From assembly GCA_964492245.1 (NCBI GenBank), contig CAZBJJ010000054.1:1-12082 (forward strand): a stretch of DNA of 12,082 nucleotides, written 5' to 3'. Shown one piece after another: positions 1-7,308 of this stretch (its first letter is position 1; each line of letters opens with the position of its first letter). The stretch comes from CAZBJJ01 sp964492245 (GTDB lineage: Bacteria > Spirochaetota > Spirochaetia > Treponematales > Breznakiellaceae). The notes under the pieces were generated by a model. It had not been told where the DNA came from. It saw only the letters and a program-made list of their open reading frames with translations, and made no database searches. The translations under genes and the position numbers were made by a program.

Positions 1-3000
1 CACGGTAAGGGGGAAGCGGTTTACATCCATAAAAAAATCTAGGGGGTTTTTAACATGATAGTTTACCAGGTCCAGTATGCCGCGGTCCACGGCCATAAAG
101 CCCACATCCACGCCGGCGGCCGGCTTACCGTTTACACGGGCACTTATAACAAATTCGGCCCGCTCTCCCGGCTCGTATACCGACTTGCTGCCGGCAATAT
201 CAATATCAATTTTTCGAGAACTGCTGTCCACATAAAGAGGAAGTAGCCCAAAGAGGGAGCGCGGTTTTTCTATATCTTTTTCGTACCATTTGCGCGTTTT
301 TTTGCTCTCTCTTGTCGTAAATGAGCTCAGGCTGATATAGACAATGGGCATATATTCTTTTTTTATGGGAATTTCGATGCTGGCAGCGGAGCCCTCAATT
401 TCTATGATTTTCTCATCAAAAATGCCTTCCCGCTCTAGGGTCAATAGGTAGCGCCCCTTTGGCAGGGGGCTGCGTATCAATACGCTGGCGGTATCGCCCG
501 GTGCATATTGCGGGCTATCGGCCTGCATGTGAATTGCGCTCTCGTTGTCGCTGCCCCAGAGCACCCGGCCCGAGCCAAAGGTATAAAAAGAAAGCTCGGT
601 ATAGGCCTTCCTGCCCTTCTCGTCCTGCGCTCTTAGGCGAATTTCCCACTGGCCGGACTCTCCCGCCAGAAAGCTATGCGAAAAACGCCCGTTTTTGGGG
701 CTGAGGGTTTTTGTTTCGACGACAATTTCTTCCCGCTCCCAGACAAGGTTTATCCCTCCGTCGCTCTGTTGGCGCACAAGTGCCCAATCTTGGCGAATGA
801 GCTGATACTCCACTGCAGGCGCCCTAGCGACAAGCTCGCTTTCGCTGGTAAGTACGGCGCCACTAAAGACAATGTTTTTTCCTGCCTCCCGGAAAAACAT
901 CTGCGTGCCGCTGCCCTCCTTGGTGCCAGCATCCAAGCGTCCCGCTAGATAAAAGGAGGCTGGGTGCACCAGGGTCGATGCCGAGGTCGCTACGCTCTGT
1001 CGGCCAGCGTCCTGTGCCTCGACTTCCAGCTTATAGCGATAACTGGCGCCTTCGACCTGGCCCGCAGAACTGGTATCAACAGCAATATGCGCCCTTCCGG
1101 TATCCGATAGGCGGCCTTGACCGCTATCTATCCAGTCCCGCTTAAAATTATATGCCGGGCCGGCCTTCCAATGCTGCCAGGGCTCTGCCGGCCGCCAGGC
1201 CTCCTGCTCACTTGTAAGGCTCCAGGAATATTCGGCCGCAGAAAGGGCACCGCCGGCCAGATAATTTGCAGCATAATTGCATGCAATACTATCGCCTAAA
1301 TACCAGGGCCCCTCATCAAATGTTAAATTTGCCTGAAAGCGCAAGTTCTCGAAAAAGGCCAGCTTAAAATACAGGTCCTCCGTGGCCCCCTCTCTTTCAT
1401 ACCTTATAATATATGTGCCCGGGTCTAAGTCCTGGGGCAGCGTAAAACTACCGCTGCCAATGCCATTTTTATTTGTCCAACCGCTGAGCTCTAAAAAGGC
1501 TTCTGAGCGATATTGGTTAGACAGCACCTTTACCGTCCAGGGCCCTGGATGGGCCAGATATTTGCCATCAATAAAATCCCTATCGATTAAACGGAATGAA
1601 AGCTCCTCGCCCGGCCGATACAGATGGCGATCGCTGTACATAAAAATTGCCGCATCGGCCCCCTCACTTCTAAAAGGACTTCTCGAGGGCTGGCCAAAGC
1701 GCCACGAATTGTGGGAGCCATTGGGAATAAACTCAATTTCATCGCCACCTTTTTTTACGCCCCCCTTTTCGATTAACTTTATGCGCAGCCCCTTGCCCAG
1801 GGGCCCATAGGCCTCGCTATAATACCCGCTGTCGGGCTCATCGAAGAGCTGCCCCAATTTTTTTGCCGAAAAATCGAAGACAGCAAGGCCATCTGCTCTG
1901 GTTTTTTGACGGGCAATTTCGGTATTGTTATTGAATAGTACCGCTTCCAGCCCATCGGCTCCCTGCCCAGAAGAGAGGTAACTGGCCCAGAGCACCAAGC
2001 GGTTCGGCGCATACCTTGTGGTAATAGCTAAATCGGTCACCTGCAGGCTCAGCCAGGATTCTCGAGTCTCGTAGCGCTTGAGCCAAGAATTATAGACCCT
2101 GGATTTCCAGGCCATTGCCAAGCTGCCCTTGCCCGACTTCGCCAAATAGGGCGAAAGCTCCTGAATATGAAAATTTCGCCCCTGTCCCTTAATTTCCCGT
2201 GCGTCAACATTTTTTAGATAGTGGCTTTCAAGATGATAATAGGGGCTGTCGACCTGGCGAATGCCCATCTGTGGCGAGAGGGGATTTTGGCTTGCCCAGA
2301 TATACTGCAGGGGGAAGCCCGCCTCTAAGTAGTGGCTGCCCCTGTCCCTCTGGCTGACAAAGCGAGGGGGCTCCCCCAAATGGACAGCTTGAACTATCCC
2401 CGCAGCCCGACGCCCCCAGATATCGACAATGCCCTCTTTAATTTTTACCGTGTAGTTGCTGTTATAATCCAAGGGCAGGCCTGCAATAACTAGGCGCGAA
2501 CCCCAGACTAAAATATTTTCCTTTTTAAGCTCAAAGCCCTCCACCGCGACCAGGGACAAAAAATCTATTTCCGGATCCAGACTGTGGGAATAGTCGATAT
2601 AGAGATTTCTGCTGTCCCCCGCTGGCGACCAGGGGTCGGACCAAGATTGAGCCTGGGCCGATTCAAATGTAAAGGGTTTTATGCTATGCCAATTGATGGA
2701 AAAATCTTCCTCGGTGCCCGCTGCCCCAGCTCGAGACAGTGCCCCGGCCTGTAGCACCAAGCTTATCTCTGCATTGCTCGGCAATTCCCCAGCAAGGGTG
2801 AACAGGAACTCGTCTAGGGCCGCCTGCCCAGCGCTATCCGTGGCCAGCTGCCCAGTCGAGTCAGCGGCTGGTTCAACATTAAAAGGCCAGACCTGGCCAT
2901 CGACAAGGATTTTAATTGATGGCATTAAGCTTGCCATGTCCACAGGGTGGCTAAAACGCAGCGAAACCCGCTTAGCCGCTGCTAAGGGCACATCGTCCGT

Positions 3001-3606
3001 ATTGTACCATTTGTTTTTATCGCCCACATGCCAATTTACAATGCTCAGGGCCTCGGTTTTAAACTGAAAACTCCGCTGCCCCTGCAAGGGCTTGCCCCCC
3101 AAAGATCGCAGCTCCTCGTGAATGCTAACCCGGTACTCTTGCTGGGGCAGGGCCGGTTCTGCAGCCTCGAAGGCCAACATTCGCGAACCATACCAGCGAA
3201 AAACCCCCTCCAAAGCCGGCTCAATGCTCATTGCACTCGTTTCGCTAACTCGCTGGCCCAGACGGGCCAGCGGCACAACCGGCTGGGAAAAAACCACCCA
3301 GAGATTGGGATTTTGAATACCCGCCGGCAAACTGCCCTCTGGCCCCCTATCTACAATTCTAAAGGGCTCATCCGATTCCTGTAAAAGCCCCGCAGTAGCA
3401 TCGCCAGAATCCACCGCATCCGCCACGACATCCCAATACGTAATTGTATAATTGCTGTAGTCACCGGCCAGCATCGAACCGGAAAGGACAGATTCCCCCC
3501 CACTAAAGCCCGTTTTAGCAGTAAAGGAAGCAGATTCCTGCTGCTTGCACGCAATACATAAAAATCCAATAAGACATACCCAAAACCACTGCCCCCATAG
3601 CCTCAT
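1..3606 (-). CDS. Alpha-2-macroglobulin family lipoprotein, N-terminal part (runs off left edge)
   Basis: The frame is open for 1202 codons from the ATG at 3606 to the window edge; I read every triplet and found no stop. The start is supported by GGAGG six bases upstream. Residues 1-20 form a lipoprotein signal: one Arg, a hydrophobic stretch, then LCIAC with Cys20 as the likely lipidated residue (a relaxed, spirochaete-like lipobox). Two Ig/SbsA-like segments follow at roughly 95-175 and 185-245. The macroglobulin MG2 signature YRPGEE is at 663-668. A following MG domain contains YLAGGAL at 782-788. The bait-region-domain signature YAPGD with VLIRSPLPKGRY lies at 1034-1055. VDRGILDLVNYHVKNPLDFF begins at 1172. 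These are hallmarks of bacterial A2M proteins (E. coli YfhM type), which are periplasmic protease traps. Family members are usually about 1,600-2,000 residues, so several hundred C-terminal residues are missing, including the place where a CxEQ thioester would sit. Whether this is a thioester-type A2M, and whether a pbpC-like partner follows, cannot be seen here. Confidence 0.87.
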   Translation of the reverse strand, partial: MRLWGQWFWVCLIGFLCIACKQQESASFTAKTGFSGGESVLSGSMLAGDYSNYTITYWDVVADAVDSGDATAGLLQESDEPFRIVDRGPEGSLPAGIQNPNLWVVFSQPVVPLARLGQRVSETSAMSIEPALEGVFRWYGSRMLAFEAAEPALPQQEYRVSIHEELRSLGGKPLQGQRSFQFKTEALSIVNWHVGDKNKWYNTDDVPLAAAKRVSLRFSHPVDMASLMPSIKILVDGQVWPFNVEPAADSTGQLATDSAGQAALDEFLFTLAGELPSNAEISLVLQAGALSRAGAAGTEEDFSINWHSIKPFTFESAQAQSWSDPWSPAGDSRNLYIDYSHSLDPEIDFLSLVAVEGFELKKENILVWGSRLVIAGLPLDYNSNYTVKIKEGIVDIWGRRAAGIVQAVHLGEPPRFVSQRDRGSHYLEAGFPLQYIWASQNPLSPQMGIRQVDSPYYHLESHYLKNVDAREIKGQGRNFHIQELSPYLAKSGKGSLAMAWKSRVYNSWLKRYETRESWLSLQVTDLAITTRYAPNRLVLWASYLSSGQGADGLEAVLFNNNTEIARQKTRADGLAVFDFSAKKLGQLFDEPDSGYYSEAYGPLGKGLRIKLIEKGGVKKGGDEIEFIPNGSHNSWRFGQPSRSPFRSEGADAAIFMYSDRHLYRPGEELSFRLIDRDFIDGKYLAHPGPWTVKVLSNQYRSEAFLELSGWTNKNGIGSGSFTLPQDLDPGTYIIRYEREGATEDLYFKLAFFENLRFQANLTFDEGPWYLGDSIACNYAANYLAGGALSAAEYSWSLTSEQEAWRPAEPWQHWKAGPAYNFKRDWIDSGQGRLSDTGRAHIAVDTSSAGQVEGASYRYKLEVEAQDAGRQSVATSASTLVHPASFYLAGRLDAGTKEGSGTQMFFREAGKNIVFSGAVLTSESELVARAPAVEYQLIRQDWALVRQQSDGGINLVWEREEIVVETKTLSPKNGRFSHSFLAGESGQWEIRLRAQDEKGRKAYTELSFYTFGSGRVLWGSDNESAIHMQADSPQYAPGDTASVLIRSPLPKGRYLLTLEREGIFDEKIIEIEGSAASIEIPIKKEYMPIVYISLSSFTTRESKKTRKWYEKDIEKPRSLFGLLPLYVDSSSRKIDIDIAGSKSVYEPGERAEFVISARVNGKPAAGVDVGFMAVDRGILDLVNYHVKNPLDFFMDVNRFPLTV

Positions 3607-3612
3607 ATTCAA

Positions 3613-3617
3613 CCTCC
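3613..3617 (-). promoter_or_regulatory. Ribosome binding site of the A2M lipoprotein gene
   Basis: On the minus strand GGAGG is followed by six bases and then the ATG at 3606. This strong Shine-Dalgarno sequence fixes the start that also gives a proper lipoprotein signal. Confidence 0.75.
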
Positions 3618-3649
3618 AACCAGCCAAACCCAATTTAAAAACTTTAAAA

Positions 3650-3658
3650 AGTATATCA
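3650..3658 (-). promoter_or_regulatory. Extended -10 promoter for the A2M lipoprotein gene
   Basis: The minus strand reads TGATATACT, a TGn element directly before a -10 hexamer with 5 of 6 consensus bases (TATACT). No convincing -35 is present at 16-18 bases, which is typical of extended -10 promoters. Transcription would start near 3643, giving a leader of about 37 bases that contains the GGAGG. This is inferred from sequence only. Confidence 0.5.
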
Positions 3659-3681
3659 TAAAAACTGATGCTTCACCCCGC

Positions 3682-3710
3682 TTTACCGCTTTTAATGCAT
3701 GCAGTATCAT
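3682..3710 (+). promoter_or_regulatory. Promoter of the murE-ddl-dapF-like operon, probably leaderless
   Basis: TTTACC (3682-3687) and TATCAT (3705-3710) are separated by exactly 17 bases. The expected transcription start, 6-8 bases after the -10, falls on or next to the murE ATG at 3717. There is no Shine-Dalgarno sequence upstream of that ATG, so a leaderless mRNA is the simplest reading. An 8-base palindrome, TGCATGCA, sits in the spacer at 3696-3703 and could be an operator or chance. Confidence 0.45.
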
Positions 3711-3716
3711 TGAGCT

Positions 3717-5285
3717 ATGTCCAAGAAAATATCAGACCTTATTACGCCCGACATGGCCAAAAAAATCGCTCTTATCTCCTATACCCGAGAACAGGAAAAC
3801 CTGAAAATAAGCAGCCTTTGTTATGATTCGCGCGAGGTAAAAAAAGGCGCAATGTTCTTTGCCCTGCCGGGTCTGCACACCGACGGCCACCAATACATAG
3901 CCCAGGCCATCGAACGGGGGGCCCAGGCCATTGTGTACGAAAACGAAGAGGTCCCCATTCAAGAGGGCATTGCCTATATTAGAGTACGCGATACCCGCTT
4001 TGCAATGAGCCCCCTAGCGGCAGCCTTTTACGACTGGCCCTCCCGCGACCTGGCCGTTATCGGCGTAACCGGCACCGAGGGCAAGAGCACCACCGTCTAT
4101 TTAATCTGGCAACTATTGGAACTCTGCGGTAAAAAAGCCGGTTTTTTCTCCACCGTCAGCTACTGCATCGATGGCAAAGAACGCCTGAATCCCGAACATC
4201 AGACCACCCCCGAGGCGCCCACCGTTCAACATTACCTGCACCAAATGCGCAGTAAGGGGCTGGAATATGCCGTTGTCGAAGCCAGCTCCCACGGTCTTTC
4301 GCCGCGCACCAACCGGCTCGGCGATGTAGATTTCGATATAGCCGTTGTCACCAATCTGACCCATGAACATCTGGAGTTCCATGGCAGCTGGGAGCAGTAC
4401 CGCCTGGACAAGGCCCGCCTTTTTAAAAGCCTGGACAAAGTGGACCATCAGAAAAACAATTTTCCCCTGCGCCTGCCCTCTTTTAGCGTGGCCAACGCCG
4501 ACGATCCAAGTATTGAATTTTTTGCTGATGCCAATACCCGACGCACCTACACCTGGAGCCTGCAGGGCAAGGATGCCGATTTAAGTGTAAAAAGCCTGTC
4601 TTCCAGCGCAAAGGGTTCGAGCTACGAGGTCTTCGACCGCAATCTAGGCACAAGCTATCAGATTAGCGACCTACTGCCGGGCGCCTTTAATGTAAACAAT
4701 GTCCTTGCCGCCCTGCTTTCTGTCTCCATGCTCCTAGAACGCCCTATCTCCGAGCTGGTCAAACTCGTCCTGCAGTTGCGCCCGGTGCGCGGACGAATGA
4801 GCACCCTGACCAAGGGCCAGCCCTTCGAGGTCATTATAGATTATGCCCACACGCCCAGCTCTTTCGAAGCTGTTTTGCCCCCGCTCGCCCAACGGATTCG
4901 CGAAAAAGGGGGACGCCTGATTGTCGTCTTTGGCTCTGCCGGCGAACGAGACCGCCTAAAACGCAGCCTTCAGGGAAAGGTGGCCGCAGAACATGCCAAC
5001 ACCATTGTGCTTACCGACGAAGACCCCCGGGGCGAGGACCCCATGCTCATCCTGCAAGAAATTGCCTCTGGCTGCGTCAATTTGCTCTCCAAGAACGAGG
5101 TCCATTTAATCCCAGACCGCCGCAAGGCCATCCGCCAGGCCTTTGCCATGGCTAAGCCCAACGATGCCGTGATACTTTTGGGCAAGGGACACGAAAACTC
5201 AATAATCTATGCAGATAAAACTCTCGCTTGGGACGAAATAAAAGAGGCCAGCGAGGCCCTTAAAGAATTGGGATATGGAGTATAA
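3717..5285 (+). CDS. murE: UDP-N-acetylmuramoyl-tripeptide synthetase (MurE ligase)
   Basis: This cytoplasmic ATP-dependent ligase adds the third residue of the peptidoglycan stem to UDP-MurNAc-L-Ala-D-Glu. At 522 residues it is slightly longer than E. coli MurE (495). The order of motifs is complete. The UDP-binding domain has DSRE near 37. The P-loop GTEGKS is at 119-124, against the usual GTNGKT. The Mg/ATP segment THEHLEFHG is at 215-223, and the Lys expected to be carbamylated is K232 in LDKARLF. VRGRM and DYAHTP mark the start of the C-terminal domain. The substrate loop is DEDPR at 434-438, followed by GKGHE at 489-493. DAP-adding enzymes have DNPR at this loop; here Asp replaces the Asn. 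This resembles lysine-type or mixed-specificity MurE and suggests L-ornithine or L-lysine as substrate (inference). It is the first gene of an operon, two bases before ddl. The ATG has no Shine-Dalgarno sequence. Confidence 0.96.
   Translation: MSKKISDLITPDMAKKIALISYTREQENLKISSLCYDSREVKKGAMFFALPGLHTDGHQYIAQAIERGAQAIVYENEEVPIQEGIAYIRVRDTRFAMSPLAAAFYDWPSRDLAVIGVTGTEGKSTTVYLIWQLLELCGKKAGFFSTVSYCIDGKERLNPEHQTTPEAPTVQHYLHQMRSKGLEYAVVEASSHGLSPRTNRLGDVDFDIAVVTNLTHEHLEFHGSWEQYRLDKARLFKSLDKVDHQKNNFPLRLPSFSVANADDPSIEFFADANTRRTYTWSLQGKDADLSVKSLSSSAKGSSYEVFDRNLGTSYQISDLLPGAFNVNNVLAALLSVSMLLERPISELVKLVLQLRPVRGRMSTLTKGQPFEVIIDYAHTPSSFEAVLPPLAQRIREKGGRLIVVFGSAGERDRLKRSLQGKVAAEHANTIVLTDEDPRGEDPMLILQEIASGCVNLLSKNEVHLIPDRRKAIRQAFAMAKPNDAVILLGKGHENSIIYADKTLAWDEIKEASEALKELGYGV
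5277..5280 (+). promoter_or_regulatory. Ribosome binding site of ddl inside the murE 3' end
   Basis: GGAG lies seven bases before the ddl ATG at 5288 and inside the last codons of murE. This supports re-initiation from the upstream gene. Confidence 0.6.
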
Positions 5286-5287
5286 GC

Positions 5288-6400
5288 ATGAACAATACCA
5301 TTGCCATTGTGTATGGGGGCAAAAGTGGCGAACATTCAGTATCGCGCAGATCCGCCGCCTCGGTCGTTAAAAACATTGACAAAAATCGTTGGAAAACCCT
5401 TCTGATTGGCATTGCAGAATCGGGAAAGTGGTATCTTCAGAGCCCCCAAATTCTCGAAGCCTGTCTGGCCGGCGCCCCCACCTTGGGCCTGGAAGAAACT
5501 CCAGAGGCGCAGATATGCATTGTTCCAGGAATGGGCAGCTATAGTTTTGCACTTAGCTCTGGCAAGAGTTTAGGCGACATTGCCGCAGTTTTTCCCGTAC
5601 TCCATGGCAGCTTTGGCGAAGATGGCTGTATTCAAGGCCTCTTCGAAATGGCAGGCATTCCCTATGTGGGCGCAAAGGTAACCGCCAGTGCCATAGCCAT
5701 GGACAAGGACTATACAAAGAGTATCTGGCAACAAAGCGGCCTGCCCGTCCTGCCTTGGATCTGCATTAAAACCCTGGAGAATAGCGATACCCAAAAAGCC
5801 CTTGTCGAAAAGGCTGAGCGCGATTTTTGCTACCCCCTTTTCGTAAAGCCCGCCAATGCCGGTTCCTCGGTGGGAGCTGCAAAGGTGGAAGACCGAGCTG
5901 CCCTAGAAGAGGCAATAAAAAATGCCGCAAAGTGGGACGACAAAGTAATCCTCGAGCCCTTTATAAAGGCCCGGGAAATTGAGTGTTCGGTAACAGGAAA
6001 CAGCTCACTCACAGCCTATACCCCCGGCGAAGTCATTCCCACAAGCGAATTTTACGACTATGAATCAAAATATATCGACCCAGATGGAGCCCATCTGGCA
6101 ATTCCAGCCCAGATTCCCGAAGAGAGTTTGGCAAAAATTCGCAATCTGGCAAAAAAAGCCTACAGCAGCCTGGGGGTCAGTGGGCTCAGCCGAGTGGATT
6201 TTTTTATGGATAAAAACTCTGGCGAGATTTTCTTAAACGAAATAAACACCCTGCCGGGCTTTACAAGCATAAGCATGTTTCCCCAGATGTGCGAGGCCTC
6301 GGGCCTGGGCTATACCGAATTATTGGACAAATTGATAGAGCTGGCCATCGAAAACCAGCGCCATTTTTCTACGCGCAGTTATCGGTACCAAGCAATATGA
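5288..6400 (+). CDS. ddl: D-alanine--D-alanine ligase
   Basis: This ATP-grasp enzyme joins two D-Ala molecules to make the dipeptide that MurF later adds to the muropeptide. The protein has 370 residues, normal for the family. The N-terminus carries the D-Ala site-1 signature YGGKSGEHSVS (residues 9-19). The conserved LHGSFGEDGCIQG and AIAMDKDYTK segments follow. Next come the ATP-grasp glycine-rich loop FVKPANAGSSVG, the substrate loop FYDYESKY, and the metal-binding and oxyanion stretch FLNEINTLPGFTSISMFP. The Tyr-containing loop is the form found in true D-Ala-D-Ala ligases, not in D-Ala-D-Lac ligases such as VanA, so the product should be vancomycin-binding D-Ala-D-Ala. It begins two bases after murE with GGAG at seven bases. 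Its stop shares bases with the next start (ATGA), so all three genes are probably co-translated. Confidence 0.96.
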   Translation: MNNTIAIVYGGKSGEHSVSRRSAASVVKNIDKNRWKTLLIGIAESGKWYLQSPQILEACLAGAPTLGLEETPEAQICIVPGMGSYSFALSSGKSLGDIAAVFPVLHGSFGEDGCIQGLFEMAGIPYVGAKVTASAIAMDKDYTKSIWQQSGLPVLPWICIKTLENSDTQKALVEKAERDFCYPLFVKPANAGSSVGAAKVEDRAALEEAIKNAAKWDDKVILEPFIKAREIECSVTGNSSLTAYTPGEVIPTSEFYDYESKYIDPDGAHLAIPAQIPEESLAKIRNLAKKAYSSLGVSGLSRVDFFMDKNSGEIFLNEINTLPGFTSISMFPQMCEASGLGYTELLDKLIELAIENQRHFSTRSYRYQAI

Positions 6401-7248
6401 CCCTGAGCTTTTTTAAACTCCATTTAGCCGCCTCCAGCCACGTGGTAATCGACCGCTCCCGCAACAAACTCGCCGAGGTCGGGGGGCAAGAACTGGCAGA
6501 AATAGCCCGCCTCCTGCTCTCGCCCCATTTGGGCTGCGGGGGCAGGACAATCTGCTTTATCGACGACAAGTGGCCCAGTACCGCGCGGGCTTTTTTGCCC
6601 AATGGCAGCGAAACTTTCAATGCAGAGGATGCCTTTATATGCGCTGCCCGTCTTGCCTTCGACAGCGGCCGCATACAGCAACATGCGGTGTCCCTATCCT
6701 GCCCAGACCGCATTCGCAATTACCGAGCGCTGGCCAGCGGCACCCTCTCTGCCAATTTTACCCTGCCGAGCATTTCCTCTGGCCCAACCCCCACCGACAG
6801 CCTAAAGGCCCTAGGCGTCCAGCTCTTTACCATTGCCTGGCCCGGAACCGAATTTGTCCTAGCTCTTTCGCCCCCCGCTGGCCCAAGTGTTTCGAAATTA
6901 AAAAAAATATGGCCCAGCGAAAACAGAGAAAGGCCTTTTTCAAACTTAATTTTGACAAAGGTCTGTGGCAGAGGCATTGTACAATTTATCTGCACTCCTA
7001 AGCTCAGCCGCCTATTGGCAGCTTCGGCCAGCGCCCTAGCAGCTCAAAGCAGCGGCTTTTGCGAACCAGCCCTTATTGTGGAATGGGCCGGCCCCCACCG
7101 GGCCGTTCGCTATGCCCAGCTCTCGCATACCAGCCAAGACGAGCTTATTACCAGGGGCCGCTTTTGGTGCGAAAAAAAAGAAGATTCACTTCTCATTGCC
7201 GGTAGCCCCGAATACGCAATTGAAGGCAGTATCGAAATAGACTTGTAA
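6397..7248 (+). CDS. Diaminopimelate epimerase-like protein lacking catalytic residues (probable pseudoenzyme)
   Basis: I chose the ATG at 6397 because it overlaps the ddl stop as ATGA and gives a DapF-like N-terminus; the frame stays open upstream to 6289. The protein has 283 residues, against 274 for E. coli DapF. KLHLAASSHVVID (7-19) aligns without gaps to the DapF KMHGLGNDF-VVID segment, but the binding Asn is Ser13. SPHLGCGG matches the DapF RHLGVG region. NGSETFNAEDAFICAAR (69-85) aligns without gaps to DGSE-CGNG-RC-AR: the first catalytic Cys is Ala76, and GNG is EDA. At 192-199 RGIVQFIC takes the place of RGxGETxACG, losing the Glu; no CGSG loop can be recognised, and Cys199 is off by one residue. 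The C-terminal AGSPEYAIEGSI matches the DapF TGPAxxVFEGxI ending. The fold family is therefore seen, while loss of epimerase chemistry is inferred. The frame is intact, so this is not simple decay. It may be regulatory or may act as a different isomerase of the DapF/PhzF fold. Confidence 0.75.
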   Translation: MTLSFFKLHLAASSHVVIDRSRNKLAEVGGQELAEIARLLLSPHLGCGGRTICFIDDKWPSTARAFLPNGSETFNAEDAFICAARLAFDSGRIQQHAVSLSCPDRIRNYRALASGTLSANFTLPSISSGPTPTDSLKALGVQLFTIAWPGTEFVLALSPPAGPSVSKLKKIWPSENRERPFSNLILTKVCGRGIVQFICTPKLSRLLAASASALAAQSSGFCEPALIVEWAGPHRAVRYAQLSHTSQDELITRGRFWCEKKEDSLLIAGSPEYAIEGSIEIDL

Positions 7249-7271
7249 GGACTAGGTCCTTTCTTTATACT
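7243..7271 (+). promoter_or_regulatory. Candidate promoter of tyrS
   Basis: TTGTAA (7243-7248) and TATACT (7266-7271) are 17 bases apart, placing the start near 7278 and giving a leader of about 30 bases. A second possibility is TTTATA (7264-7269), 17 bases, then a perfect TATAAT (7287-7292), which would start transcription about 10 bases before the ATG. Either one would let tyrS be transcribed apart from murE-ddl. Confidence 0.45.
7247..7261 (+). other. Small inverted repeat at the dapF-like stop codon
   Basis: AAGGAC and GTCCTT form a six-base-pair stem with a three-base loop (TAG), overlapping the stop codon and followed by a T-rich stretch. It is short for a terminator and lies between the -35 and -10 of the candidate tyrS promoter. 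It could be a weak attenuator, an operator, or chance. Confidence 0.25.
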
Positions 7272-7298
7272 CTGGCTATCTTTTTTTATAATTTTAGC

Positions 7299-7303
7299 GG
7301 GGA
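7299..7303 (+). promoter_or_regulatory. Ribosome binding site of tyrS
   Basis: GGGGA ends five bases before the ATG at 7309. This supports that start, which also matches the usual N-terminus of bacterial tyrosyl-tRNA synthetases. Confidence 0.5.
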
Positions 7304-7308
7304 TTACA

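Noticed and set aside
1276..1287. Perfect 12-base palindrome ATTGCATGCAAT
   Set aside because: It is inside A2M coding sequence, far from any start; it contains the TGCATGCA seen near murE but is best explained by chance.
1382..1810. 142-codon open frame on the plus strand
   Set aside because: It lies wholly antisense to the A2M gene, has no Shine-Dalgarno sequence and no family resemblance; it is a shadow of the coding frame.
2818..2872. Imperfect short repeat encoding DSTGQLA / TDSAGQA
   Set aside because: Only two degenerate units within a linker-like part of the A2M lipoprotein; too short to call a repeat feature.
2681..3384. Overlapping plus-strand open frames of 128 and 118 codons
   Set aside because: Antisense to continuous A2M coding sequence with recognisable domain content; composition is an echo of the real frame.
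4113..4448. 111-codon minus-strand open frame inside murE
   Set aside because: Antisense to conserved MurE P-loop and metal-binding motifs; no start signal.
6289..6396. N-terminal extension of the dapF-like protein
   Set aside because: The frame is open, but it overlaps conserved ddl coding sequence, resembles no DapF N-terminus, and the ATGA start at 6397 matches the family.
6570..7001. 143-codon open frame within the dapF-like gene
   Set aside because: It runs in another frame of the same strand, without Shine-Dalgarno. The DapF motifs before and after 6570-7001 are in one continuous frame, so no frameshift needs to be invoked.
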